A stretch of 23,564 nt of DNA from JBBIGV01 sp037447335 (GTDB lineage Bacteria > Bacteroidota > Ignavibacteria > Ignavibacteriales > Ignavibacteriaceae): positions 1 to 23,564 of the forward strand of contig JBBIGV010000059.1 of the NCBI GenBank assembly GCA_037447335.1. Direction: 5' to 3'. Below are positions 8,685-17,051 of this stretch, one piece after another. The notes under the pieces were generated by a model. That model saw nothing but the letters and a program-made list of their open reading frames with translations, did no database searches and was not told the origin of the DNA. Every line of letters begins with the position of its first letter. The stretch's first letter is position 1. The position numbers and the translations under genes were made by a program.

Positions 8685-8896
8685 ACTGCCTGTAGCAAAA
8701 CCAAAAGAAATAATAAAGGCTTTGAGAAAATTGGATTTTATTGAGGTTAGGCAAAAAGGTAGTCATATTCAAATGAAAAGAGGCAGCTTACTTGTTTTAG
8801 TTCCTTTGCATCATAGAAGATTAAATCCAAATACCACTAAAATCAATTTTAAGACAAGCTAAAATTACTATTGATGAATTAATTGAAGTTCTCTAA
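8677..8896 (+). pseudogene. hicA: HicA-family mRNA interferase toxin, frameshifted near the 3' end
   Basis: The open frame from ATG 8677 gives 61 residues: MSKLPVAKPKEIIKALRKLD, then VRQKGSHIQMKRG with the catalytic His30, then VLVPLHHRRLNPNTTK. After residue 55 the frame reads a short non-homologous tail and stops at 8862. If one A of the AAAA run at 8839-8842 is removed, the frame continues as SILRQAKITIDELIEVL and stops at 8894-8896, exactly the HicA C-terminus, for a 72-residue protein of normal length. So a single-base insertion (or a sequencing error) separates the last 17 codons. The dsRBD-like fold would lose its last helix, so activity is doubtful. The start overlaps hicB by 8 bases. 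Confidence 0.8.
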
Positions 8897-8933
8897 AGAC
8901 CTAATGACCGATGATCAAAACAAAGAGGAATAA

Positions 8934-11342
8934 ATGATTGGAAGTATTTTAATAACCCTGGCGCTTGCAGCCAGTGTCACCGCAATGATAATGTATTTTC
9001 TTAACTACCGTGGTTACGCAAACGCGCTTAATTACGGTAGAATTGCATATCACACAATGGCAGTATTAATTATTGGCGCCTGTGTTGTGCTCTGGTATGG
9101 TATCCTTACTCATCAATACCAGTATAAATATATCTTCAATTACAGCAGCACCGATTTGCCGTTCGGTTTGTTGTTTGCTTCTTTTTGGGGCGGGCAGGAA
9201 GGCAGTTTTATGTTATGGATTCTGCTTACCGCAATCGTTGGAATTATCTTACAATCGTACTCATCTAAACGTGGCGACCTTGAACCAAGAGTAATGGCTG
9301 TATTTACTCTTGCAACCAGCTTCCTGCTGGTCATGGTTACGCCGATGTTCAAAAACCCGTTTGCATTTATTTGGACTGATCCGGTATTTATACCTCTTCA
9401 AAATATTAATCAGGTATTTTTAACACAACCATTCTTACAGAGTTTTCTTTTTACTGATAATCAGTCCGGTCAGGGTTTTGTGCAAATGAGCCAGGATCTC
9501 TATGCTGCACTTACTGCTGCCGGTATTTCCGTAAACGATTTTATTATAGAAGGCAGGGGACTGAATCCCCAGCTTATAAACTTCTGGATGCAAATTCATC
9601 CGCCGGTATTGTTTATCGGATTCTCTATGGCAACAGTGCCATTTGCATTTGCCATTGCAGCCCTTATGAAAAACGATTATAAGGATTGGGTTAAGCAGGC
9701 TTTCCCGTGGGTGCTAGCAACTGCCGGTGTTTTAGGACTCGGTATAATGCTGGGAGGCTATTGGGCTTATGAAATGCTCGGTTGGGGAGGTTACTGGGCT
9801 TGGGACCCGGTTGAGAATTCAAGTTTAATACCTTGGCTTATTGGTGTTGCATCAATTCATACTCTCCTTGTACAAAGAAAGTCGCAGGCAAAGGGGAATG
9901 TGGGACGATTTGTTAAAACCAACCTAGTTCTTTGTCTTTTGACTTATGTGTTTGTTCTTTATAGCTCGTTCCTTACAAGGAGCGGTGTATTAGGTGATGC
10001 TTCAGTCCACTCATTTGTTGATCCGGGTATGATAGTTTATCTCTTCCTTGTGATCTTTATAAGCAGCTTTGTTCTGCTGGGTGCAGGATTGATTCTTTAT
10101 CGCTGGAAAAGTCTTACGGAGGATGTACCCCAGGATGAAAGTTTACTTTCAAGAGAATTAGCTTTATTTACAGCTACCGTTGTCCTGTGCGCTTCAGCTA
10201 TCATAGTTTTAGCGGGAACTTCTGCTCCATTATTCGGAAGTGCTGTTGATACATTTTTCTATGATGAAATGCATTTACCCATAGCTATCATTATAGGTTT
10301 ACTTAACGGTGCAAGCCTTCTTATAAAGTGGAAACATTCAAGCGGTCAGGAATTACTCAGGAAATCGCTCCCGTCAGTAGCCCTCTCTATTGTATTTACG
10401 GCAATGGTAGTTCTGTTCGGACGAGTGACAGATATTATGCTGATACTGCTGACATTTTCTGCCGCATTTGCTTTGATAGTAAACCTTGAGATAGCAATAA
10501 AAATTATTCGCGGGAACATGAAAATGCTTGGCGCTTATGTTTCACATATCGGAATTGCACTGTTCATTCTTGGTGTGGTGGGATCTGCCGGGTACAGCAA
10601 CGAGGTTCATTTAGACCTTGTTAAGGATGTTCCTAAAAAAGCATTCGGATATGAAATGACGTTTACCGGTTATTCACCCATAGAGAATAATACCAAATAC
10701 GCATTCAACATTCATGTAACACAAGGTAACAGAAATTATAATGTTGCACCTGTGATGTACATTAGCAGCTTCAACAACAGCCTTATGCGTGAACCGGCAA
10801 TACTTAAAATGTGGACAAGAGACTTTTATATTTCTCCGATTGGTTACGACCCGGGCGGTCATGAAGGACACGACCACGGCGGTACCGTTACGCTTATGCG
10901 GGGGGGAACTACAGAACGTAACAATGTGAAACTTACTTTTAATAACTTCGATTTTCCCGAAGAAAGACGTGATGCAATGATGACTGGCGGGGATTTTGAG
11001 ATCGGAGTAAATCTAACTGCCGACTTCAATGGAGAGAAATCAGATATTCGGCTTGTGATGAAATCACTCAATGGAGAAAAAGTTCACACTTCATATGAAT
11101 TGAAAGAAGCAAATCTTAAAATTGCATTAATTGCTCTTGATGCTTCAGGCAGAGTTGATCTTTTACTGACAAACCTCGATGGCAGCGCTGCCCATCAGCT
11201 TGAAGAAGAAACAAATGAAGTTCTTACCATAACCGCAGCCATTAAACCATTTGTAAACCTGGTTTGGGTTGGAACGCTGGTATTGGTAATTGGTTTCTTT
11301 GTTGCAGTTGCAAGAAGATTAACCGAATCACTGGTGAAATAA
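8934..11342 (+). CDS. ccmF: Cytochrome c haem lyase subunit CcmF (long form)
   Basis: CcmF attaches haem to apocytochrome c at the periplasmic face. The 802-residue polytopic protein has FWGGQEGSFMLW (about 84-95), the haem-ligand region QIHPPVLF with His222, the WWD motif WGGYWAWDPVENSSLIPWL (284-302), a second conserved His309, and FLTRSGVLGDASVHSF after it. It is longer than usual CcmF (about 630-680). One cause is a stretch of about 60 residues after NPF (about 145-205) before the conserved GRGLNP. Another is an enlarged C-terminal external domain with a His-rich patch HEGHDH at 643-648. AGAGGA-like sequence just before ATG 8934 is a good ribosome site. It ends the run and is followed by a terminator. 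No separate ccmH, ccmI or ccmG is seen. Confidence 0.93.
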   Translation: MIGSILITLALAASVTAMIMYFLNYRGYANALNYGRIAYHTMAVLIIGACVVLWYGILTHQYQYKYIFNYSSTDLPFGLLFASFWGGQEGSFMLWILLTAIVGIILQSYSSKRGDLEPRVMAVFTLATSFLLVMVTPMFKNPFAFIWTDPVFIPLQNINQVFLTQPFLQSFLFTDNQSGQGFVQMSQDLYAALTAAGISVNDFIIEGRGLNPQLINFWMQIHPPVLFIGFSMATVPFAFAIAALMKNDYKDWVKQAFPWVLATAGVLGLGIMLGGYWAYEMLGWGGYWAWDPVENSSLIPWLIGVASIHTLLVQRKSQAKGNVGRFVKTNLVLCLLTYVFVLYSSFLTRSGVLGDASVHSFVDPGMIVYLFLVIFISSFVLLGAGLILYRWKSLTEDVPQDESLLSRELALFTATVVLCASAIIVLAGTSAPLFGSAVDTFFYDEMHLPIAIIIGLLNGASLLIKWKHSSGQELLRKSLPSVALSIVFTAMVVLFGRVTDIMLILLTFSAAFALIVNLEIAIKIIRGNMKMLGAYVSHIGIALFILGVVGSAGYSNEVHLDLVKDVPKKAFGYEMTFTGYSPIENNTKYAFNIHVTQGNRNYNVAPVMYISSFNNSLMREPAILKMWTRDFYISPIGYDPGGHEGHDHGGTVTLMRGGTTERNNVKLTFNNFDFPEERRDAMMTGGDFEIGVNLTADFNGEKSDIRLVMKSLNGEKVHTSYELKEANLKIALIALDASGRVDLLLTNLDGSAAHQLEEETNEVLTITAAIKPFVNLVWVGTLVLVIGFFVAVARRLTESLVK

Positions 11343-11355
11343 ATTCAAAAAGTGA

Positions 11356-11389
11356 AAGGGACGCCGGTTTCAGCGTCCCTTCCTTTTTT
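11356..11389 (+). terminator. Rho-independent terminator after ccmF, probably bidirectional
   Basis: A 9-bp perfect stem, AAGGGACGC with GCGTCCCTT, closes an 8-base loop and is followed by CC and six T. It starts 13 bases after the ccmF stop. On the other strand the stem follows the SpoVG-like gene and is trailed by a T run (TTTTT), so it may serve both converging genes. Confidence 0.88.
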
Positions 11390-11634
11390 CATTTGTTATA
11401 CTCTTCGATAGCAGTTTTTTCGAGAGCCTCTTTCATCTCTTTAGGTAAAATTACGGTTTCGTAGTATTTACCGTCTTTCCCCTTCTCATCCGGCGAGGAA
11501 ATAAATAACCCGTTCGAACCGTTCACTAATTTGAAGCCCTTAATAGTAATTCCATCCGAAGTCTGCACATCAAAAAATGCAGCCAGCTTCCCTCCGGAAG
11601 AATTATCAAGTTTATTCATACGAACGATTTTCAT
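11389..11634 (-). CDS. spoVG: SpoVG-family regulator
   Basis: With the start at 11634 the product is 81 residues: MKIVRMNKL, KLAAFFDVQTSDGITIKGFK, LVNGSNGLFISSPDEKGKDG, then PKEMKEALEKTAIEEY. This follows the SpoVG pattern closely (beta strands, the NGLF-I-x-x-P-x-x-x-x-x-DG core, then a C-terminal helix). SpoVG proteins bind nucleic acid and act as regulators; outside sporulating bacteria the targets are unclear. A longer in-frame start at 11688 adds 18 unrelated residues, whereas AAGGAGG at 11646-11640 lies five bases before the ATG at 11634, which decides the start. The gene converges on ccmF across a shared hairpin and diverges from the S46 peptidase gene. Confidence 0.78.
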   Translation of the reverse strand: MKIVRMNKLDNSSGGKLAAFFDVQTSDGITIKGFKLVNGSNGLFISSPDEKGKDGKYYETVILPKEMKEALEKTAIEEYNK

Positions 11635-11645
11635 AACGACCTCCT

Positions 11646-11678
11646 TAATTGGTTTGTGTTTAGTTATATAACCAATTA
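11646..11678. promoter_or_regulatory. Inverted repeat in the leader of the SpoVG-like gene
   Basis: Perfect 9-base arms TAATTGGTT (11646-11654) and AACCAATTA (11670-11678) flank 15 bases that contain TTATATAA-like sequence. It lies just upstream of, and touches, the AAGGAGG ribosome site on the minus strand. It could be an operator over a promoter or an RNA hairpin that hides the ribosome site. Which one cannot be told from sequence. Confidence 0.4.
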
Positions 11679-12022
11679 GCCAAAACAACGGTGAGATATT
11701 CGTGATTCCGGATTATACTTGAATTGCTGCCACGAATTATCAAGCGAATATACGCATTCAGATTTTCACCCGACCCCCGCAGGACGATAAACCAGGAAAA
11801 GGGGTATGTTCTGATCTGATCGGTTTAGTTTGTTTTTCGGTTTCAAAATAACTAATGCTTAACAAATAATCCATAAGCTGAAAAAATTTTATAAATTTTT
11901 GGGGGTTTGAACTTATCTTTTGAAAGCAAAAATTATATCGGAAATAAACTATTGTTTCAGCCAAGTTCTGATATTTTCATTATATTTTATATTGAAAATA
12001 AGAATCAAATACCAGGTGTCAG
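11679..12022. other. Divergent intergenic region, A/T-rich, no gene found
   Basis: Together with the spoVG leader, 388 bases separate the two divergent genes. I find no convincing coding frame: the short open frames lack ribosome sites and family-like sequence. An A/T-only dyad (AAAAATTT-TAT-AAATTTTT, 11882-11900) is followed by GGGGG. The last 60 bases before 12023 are very T/A-rich and probably hold the promoter of the peptidase gene, but I cannot point to a consensus. AGGTG four bases before the ATG at 12023 is the ribosome site. Confidence 0.5.
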
Positions 12023-14206
12023 ATGAAAAGAAATCGAAAGCTCAGAAAATCCATTCATTTATTACTTGTCTCATTATCACTAATCTTTATTGCAAATATA
12101 CCGCCTGCGCCGGAAGAAGGGATGTTTCCACTCAGCGAAATCCGAAACCTCGATCTTCGGTCCGCAGGCTTAAAAATCAGTATTGATGAAGTTTATAATC
12201 CTAACGGGATCAGTATAGTTGATGCACTTGTTAATGTGGGAGGATGTACAGGGTCATTTGTCTCTCCGGAAGGCTTAATCTTTACGAACCATCACTGTGT
12301 ATTTGATGCGGTTCAAAAGGCAAGTACAACAGAAAATAATTATCTTAAAGATGGTTTCCTTGCAAAAACCAGAAACGAAGAAATCATTGCTTCAGGTTTA
12401 ACCTGCAGGATAACGGACTCATATGAAGATGTATCCGATTTAATATTAAAAGCAGCAGATGAAGCTGAAGATATTTCAAAAAGAAGTGAAGCTATTTCAA
12501 AAAAGATAAGAGAAATTATCCGTGAAGAAGAAGAAAAGGACCCTTCCATCAAAGCTGAAGTTTCAGAAATGTTTATCGGTCAGTCTTATGTTCTGTTCAG
12601 ATATAAAACAATAAATGATGTCAGGATTGTTTATGCTCCTCCGCGGTCAATTGGAGAGTTCGGTGGAGAATCCGACAACTGGGTATGGCCCCGCCACACA
12701 GGCGATTTTGCATTTCTCCGGGCTTATGTTGCACCCGATGGAAGCCCCGCTAAATATTCTGAAGAAAACATTCCTTATTCACCGAAAAAGTATTTAAAGG
12801 TTAACCCGAACGGTGCAGAAGAGGGTGATTTTGTTTTCCTGCTCGGTTATCCGGGCAGAACATTCAAACATTATCCATCGCATTATATCCGGTATCAGCA
12901 GGAGTATCAGCTTCCTTACATCTCGGGTTTTTTCAGATGGATGATAAATCTTTACGAAGAAAAAGGTGAGGCTGACCCGGAGTTTGCATTAAGAATTTCC
13001 CCGCGAATAAAAGCCTATGCAAATGTTGAGAAAAATTACAACGGAAAGCTTATCGGTCTTGAGAGATTAAATCTCGTTCAGAAAAAGATTGATGAAGAAA
13101 AAGAACTTCAGCAGTTTATAGAATCGGATCCTCAGTTAAAAGAAAAATACAATGAAGTTCTTTCAGAAATTGAAAAAGTTTATGCTGAAACATTAGCCAA
13201 AGGCAGGCTGCCTTTCATTTTCACTATGCTGATCAGAAATGTAAGCGCATATAATCTTGCGAACTTGCTTATTGATTATGCTTCGGAGATTGATAAACCT
13301 TCTTCTGAACGGAAATCACTTTTCAGAGATGATAACAGGTTAACAATGTTTTTGCAGATTCATGACATCTATAATGAAATGAATCCGGAAATTGATAAAC
13401 GGGTGCTTACAAAAATTTTATATGATGCTGCTTCTTTCCCGGAAGTTAACAATGTGAATCCGTTCAACAGATTTTCGGGAGCGGCACTCAACAAAAATAT
13501 TATCTCCGAATTTGTAACGAACATCCTCGAAAATTCAATTATATATGACAGGGAAAAATACCTGGAATTGTTCGACAAAACTTCCGATGAAATAAAAAAT
13601 ATTGATGATCCACTTCTTAATTTTACACGGGAAGTATATCAAACAAAGCAAGAAGAAGATAAATTAACCGCTGTGCGTGAAGGTAAATTAAATATACTTC
13701 TCGCAAAGCTGATGGATATGAAAAAGCTTTGGATGGACAAGTCATTCATCCCTGATGCAAACAGAACATTGAGGTTAACTTACGGTTATGTACGCGGGTA
13801 CTCGCCTGCTGATGCAGTCTATTATTCCCCGATAACAACCTTGCGCGGGCTGATAGAAAAAGGACGTGATGAAGGTGAGTATTACCTTCCAAAGGTTATA
13901 AGGGAACTATATAATAAAAAAGACTTCGGCAGATTCAAACACCCGAAACTTAATGATGTACCGGTTGCAATTTTATACAACACAGATACAAGCGGCGGCA
14001 ATTCCGGCAGTCCGGTGCTTAATGCTTACGGCGAAGTAGTTGGTGTTAATTTCGACAGATCTTTTGAAGCTACAATTAATGACTTTGTGTGGAGTGAAGA
14101 TTACAGCCGTTCAATTGGCGTTGATATCAGGTATGTATTGTGGGTTACTCAGAAAGTTGCCGGCGCTGATTTTCTGTTGGAAGAATTAGGAGTATCTTTA
14201 CAGTGA
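12023..14206 (+). CDS. S46-family dipeptidyl peptidase, DPP11-like
   Basis: S46 peptidases are periplasmic serine exopeptidases that remove dipeptides from peptide N-termini. The 727-residue product has a signal peptide (about 1-25), then GGCTGSFVSPEGL and TNHHC with catalytic His91 beside Cys92, catalytic Asp228 in PRHTGDFAFLRAYV, and catalytic Ser661 in SGGNSGSPVLNAYGEVVG. The Cys75/Cys92 pair could form the conserved disulfide. The helical insert lies between (about 250-560). Specificity in this family depends on the residue 18 after the Ser: Gly in DPP7, Arg in the Asp/Glu-specific DPP11. Here it is Arg679 (VNFDRSFE), so DPP11-like cleavage after Asp/Glu at P1 is inferred. It stands alone after a long leader and precedes an AbgT transporter by 65 bases. 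Confidence 0.93.
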   Translation: MKRNRKLRKSIHLLLVSLSLIFIANIPPAPEEGMFPLSEIRNLDLRSAGLKISIDEVYNPNGISIVDALVNVGGCTGSFVSPEGLIFTNHHCVFDAVQKASTTENNYLKDGFLAKTRNEEIIASGLTCRITDSYEDVSDLILKAADEAEDISKRSEAISKKIREIIREEEEKDPSIKAEVSEMFIGQSYVLFRYKTINDVRIVYAPPRSIGEFGGESDNWVWPRHTGDFAFLRAYVAPDGSPAKYSEENIPYSPKKYLKVNPNGAEEGDFVFLLGYPGRTFKHYPSHYIRYQQEYQLPYISGFFRWMINLYEEKGEADPEFALRISPRIKAYANVEKNYNGKLIGLERLNLVQKKIDEEKELQQFIESDPQLKEKYNEVLSEIEKVYAETLAKGRLPFIFTMLIRNVSAYNLANLLIDYASEIDKPSSERKSLFRDDNRLTMFLQIHDIYNEMNPEIDKRVLTKILYDAASFPEVNNVNPFNRFSGAALNKNIISEFVTNILENSIIYDREKYLELFDKTSDEIKNIDDPLLNFTREVYQTKQEEDKLTAVREGKLNILLAKLMDMKKLWMDKSFIPDANRTLRLTYGYVRGYSPADAVYYSPITTLRGLIEKGRDEGEYYLPKVIRELYNKKDFGRFKHPKLNDVPVAILYNTDTSGGNSGSPVLNAYGEVVGVNFDRSFEATINDFVWSEDYSRSIGVDIRYVLWVTQKVAGADFLLEELGVSLQ

Positions 14207-14271
14207 CCAACTTCTTTTTATGAACTTAAACAACAAATCCTTACTTAATAAATAAATCATTAAGGAGAATT

Positions 14272-15798
14272 ATGCAGGAAAACAGTAATAAAAGCGGCTT
14301 GTTTCAGAAATTTCTGGATAAGGTTGAAGTTGCAGGTAACAAGCTGCCTCAACCCGTAACTCTTTTTGTTATTCTGATCTTCATTGTTCTTATTGCTTCC
14401 TGGCTGGCTTCATTTTTTGATATAAGCGCTGTCCACCCCGGAACTAAACAGGAAATCAAAGCTGTAAATCTGCTTGACGGAGACGGAATACAACGTATCT
14501 TTGTGAGCATGGTAAAAGTATTTACCGACTTTCCGCCTCTCGGTCTGGTTCTGGTTGTAATGCTTGGAATCGGTGTTGCGGAAAGAACCGGTTTAATTGC
14601 CACAGCTTTAAAAGCCTTCGTAGCAAGTGTGCCTAACAAAATTATTACTTTCAGTATTGTTACTGCAGGTATGTTATCAAGTTTAGCTGCTGATGCCGGT
14701 TACGTTGTGCTTATACCGCTTGGAGCTACAATTTTTTATGGTATGGGCAGGCATCCCATCGTAGGATTGGCAGCTGCTTTTGCCGGTGTATCAGGAGGGT
14801 TTGGCGCTAATATATTTCTAACGAGTCTTGATCCACTGATTGCCGCATTTACGGAGCCAGCTGCACAAATTATGGACCCTTCCTATAAAGTTGCTGCAAC
14901 CGCCAACTGGTACCTGATGGCAGCATCTGTTCCTGTAATAGGTATTGCTGGTACCTGGGTAACAGAAAAAATTCTTGAACCAAGAATGGGCAAGTACCAA
15001 GGCAGTGTTGAGGGAGAAGATGGTACACCTAAAGAGTTAACCAATGTTGAAAGAAAAGGCTTAACCTGGGCTGGAGTATCTGTTCTGATCACCTGTGTTA
15101 TAGTCGGGTTCATGTTTATTCCTGAAACCGGCGTGCTTCGTGGAGAAGACGGCAGTTTTGCACCATTCTTTACAAGTATTGTTGCACTGATGCTTTTCAT
15201 TTTCTTTATACCCGGATTGGTTTACGGTCTTGTCACAAAATCAATTAAGAGTGATAAAGAAGTTGCAAAGATGACCGCTGATTCAATGGCAAGCATGGGC
15301 GGATATATAGTACTTGCTTTTGCTGCTGCTCAGTTTGTCGCTTACTTTAACTGGTCAAATCTGGGATTGATTTCTGCAATATCCGGTGCTGATACTCTTA
15401 AGTCAATCGGTTTTACGGGAATACCGCTGATAGTAGCTTTCGTACTTGTTTCATCATTTATAAATTTGATAATCGGGAGTGCATCAGCCAAATGGGCAAT
15501 TATGGCGCCTATTTTTGTTCCGATGCTTATGTTAATGGGTTACTCTCCTGAATTGACACAGGCTGCATACAGGATAGGCGATTCATATACAAACATCCTG
15601 ACCCCGCTTCTTCCGTATTTCCCACTGATAATTGTATTTGCGCAGAAATATCAAAAAGATATTGGGATAGGAACTATAATATCAGCGATGCTTCCATTTG
15701 CGATAGTATTCGCGTTGGTAAGAATACCAATGTTAATAATCTGGATATTGTTTGATCTCCCATTGGGACCGGATGCACCGTTGTACTATAATCCCTAA
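14272..15798 (+). CDS. AbgT-family transporter
   Basis: The AbgT family includes E. coli AbgT, which takes up p-aminobenzoyl-glutamate, and MtrF/YdaH, which export antimetabolites such as sulfonamides. The 508-residue polytopic product has the usual landmarks: NKLPQPVTLFVIL near the N-terminus, SSLAADAGYVVLIPLG (about 135-150), FAGVSGGFGAN (about 168-178), and the C-terminal half SASAKWAIMAPIFVPMLMLM with YRIGDSYTNILTPLLPYFPL. Length matches the family. AAGGAGA three bases before ATG 14272 is a strong ribosome site. It follows the S46 peptidase and is closed by a hairpin terminator. Uptake of an aminobenzoyl-glutamate-like or acidic peptide-derived compound would fit the neighbour, but the substrate and direction are not visible. 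Confidence 0.92.
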   Translation: MQENSNKSGLFQKFLDKVEVAGNKLPQPVTLFVILIFIVLIASWLASFFDISAVHPGTKQEIKAVNLLDGDGIQRIFVSMVKVFTDFPPLGLVLVVMLGIGVAERTGLIATALKAFVASVPNKIITFSIVTAGMLSSLAADAGYVVLIPLGATIFYGMGRHPIVGLAAAFAGVSGGFGANIFLTSLDPLIAAFTEPAAQIMDPSYKVAATANWYLMAASVPVIGIAGTWVTEKILEPRMGKYQGSVEGEDGTPKELTNVERKGLTWAGVSVLITCVIVGFMFIPETGVLRGEDGSFAPFFTSIVALMLFIFFIPGLVYGLVTKSIKSDKEVAKMTADSMASMGGYIVLAFAAAQFVAYFNWSNLGLISAISGADTLKSIGFTGIPLIVAFVLVSSFINLIIGSASAKWAIMAPIFVPMLMLMGYSPELTQAAYRIGDSYTNILTPLLPYFPLIIVFAQKYQKDIGIGTIISAMLPFAIVFALVRIPMLIIWILFDLPLGPDAPLYYNP

Positions 15799-15833
15799 TC
15801 ATAGAATCAGGCTTATTAATAGTTACATTTAAC

Positions 15834-15860
15834 AGGGCGGAGTAAAACTCTGCCCTTTAT
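15834..15860 (+). terminator. Terminator after the AbgT gene
   Basis: A 9-bp stem with one G-U pair (AGGGCGGAG with CTCTGCCCT) and a 5-base loop is followed by a T-rich tail. It stands 35 bases after the AbgT stop and directly before the first codon of the transporter remnant, leaving that remnant without a ribosome site. Confidence 0.75.
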
Positions 15861-15863
15861 TTT

Positions 15864-16400
15864 ATGAGAAAGATACTTAGCCCAAACGATTCGAGATTCT
15901 ACACTACAAAACTCTTCTTCAAAGAGCGATGGCCCTTTACACGCAAACTTACACTTTTCATTATATGTATTATCGTATCTTTCATTGTTACTTTTTATGC
16001 ATCTTCAAAAGGTATAGAGCAACCTGCACTTAATGCATTGTTTATTCTTGTTCTTGCAACCTCGCTTTGGATTACGGAAGCTATTCCTCCTTTTTCTGTA
16101 AGTATTCTGCTGGTTCTTGCATATCTTTCAACTCTTTTATCTAATGTAATAAGCAATACAGCCGCAGCAAGTATATTAATTCCGGTTGGAACAACCTTTC
16201 TGCCGGGTGCGGGAATTATCGTGCCGATTGTGATTGGACTTTGTGCATCAACTGCATTACTGCTGCCAATCTCAACCCCACCAAATGCACTTGCTTATTC
16301 AACGGGGCTGCTTAATCAGGGAGATTTCAGGTATGTTGGCAGTGTAATGGGCTTTTTGGCGCCACCCATCATCATTGTGGTAGTTATGCTTTTGCATTGA
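15864..16400 (+). pseudogene. DASS/SLC13-type sodium:anion symporter remnant, in-frame internal deletion
   Basis: The 178-residue frame joins the two ends of a divalent anion:sodium symporter, which is normally about 460-500 residues. Residues 1-88 match the start: a basic leader, then membrane segments with NALFILVLATSLWITEAIPP. From about residue 89 the sequence is the far C-terminal part: the second SNT motif (LLSNVISNTAAASILIP) and PISTPPNALAYSTGLL followed by the last helix. The first SNT motif and roughly 300 residues between are missing, with the junction near 16,120-16,135. No stop codon or frameshift is seen. The ATG has no ribosome site and sits on the flank of the AbgT terminator, so it is probably silent. 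Half the transport core is gone, so transport is unlikely. Confidence 0.75.
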
Positions 16401-16536
16401 GAATATGAACGGGCGTTAAAGTGAAAGTATAACTTTGTTTGACGGCAGGTTTAGGAATTATTTCGATTTAGGGTGACTGCTCAGGATTCCAACTCAATAA
16501 ATTAATTTCGCATGTAAACTAAATTCTGACTGCCGG

Positions 16537-17049
16537 TCATTCCGGATCAATCATTGATTTAATAATATTCTCAAGACCGATCTCATCTCCCCTTATGTAG
16601 CCGAGGTGCGAATAAGTTACAATTCCTGCTCTGTTTATTAGCACACTAAAGGGAATATCGAAAACATAAAAAACTCTGGCGACCGCACCATCAAAATCAT
16701 ACAGCATCGGAAACTGATAATTCTTTACTTTTATATATGGTTTAACTTTAGCAACAGTTTTTTCATTATCAGTTGCGATTCCTAGTAGAATTAATCCTTT
16801 GGCTTTATATTTTTCAAATATCACAGAGAATGCATCCAGTTGTTCAACAGCCGCTTTGCAGCAAGAATACCAGAAGCAAAGAAGAATGGGGTCCGAACCA
16901 ATAAGATCATTCAGCTCAATAACTTCACGATCAATGTTTTCAAGTTTGAAGTTTGGAGCTGTTCTGCCTGAATTAGAATGGTTATCACTCTGTGCTAATG
17001 CATCAGAATAGAATAAAATAACGATCACAGGAATTAGTAATGATTTCAT
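16537..17049 (-). CDS. Exported TlpA/AhpC-like thioredoxin-fold protein with altered active site
   Basis: The start at 17049 gives 170 residues with a signal peptide (MKSLLIPVIVILFYSDALAQ) and is preferred over a longer frame from 17121 that runs back into the upstream gene. The mature part is a TlpA/AhpC-TSA redoxin: APNFKLENIDREVIELNDL, then the active-site loop, then GLILLGIATDNEKTVAKV and the cis-Pro segment YVFDIPFSVLINRAG. In normal TlpA the loop is WCxxC. Here it reads FWYSCCKAAVEQL: Cys63-Cys64 are adjacent, and the second CxxC cysteine is replaced by Ala67. Classic disulfide exchange is therefore doubtful; a peroxidase-like or Cys-only mechanism is possible. It starts two bases after the ccdA stop and is the last gene of the minus-strand operon. 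Confidence 0.75.
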   Translation of the reverse strand: MKSLLIPVIVILFYSDALAQSDNHSNSGRTAPNFKLENIDREVIELNDLIGSDPILLCFWYSCCKAAVEQLDAFSVIFEKYKAKGLILLGIATDNEKTVAKVKPYIKVKNYQFPMLYDFDGAVARVFYVFDIPFSVLINRAGIVTYSHLGYIRGDEIGLENIIKSMIDPE

Positions 17050-17051
17050 TT

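Noticed and set aside
8339..8916. GTCATTGG- and CTAATGACCGATGATC-like motifs on both sides of hicBA, possible insertion boundaries
   Set aside because: The two stretches are short and not the same in order or spacing, so they cannot be called target duplications or inverted ends.
11920..12186. Open frame of 88 codons overlapping the start of the S46 gene
   Set aside because: It runs out of frame through the well-supported peptidase signal peptide and has no recognisable sequence.
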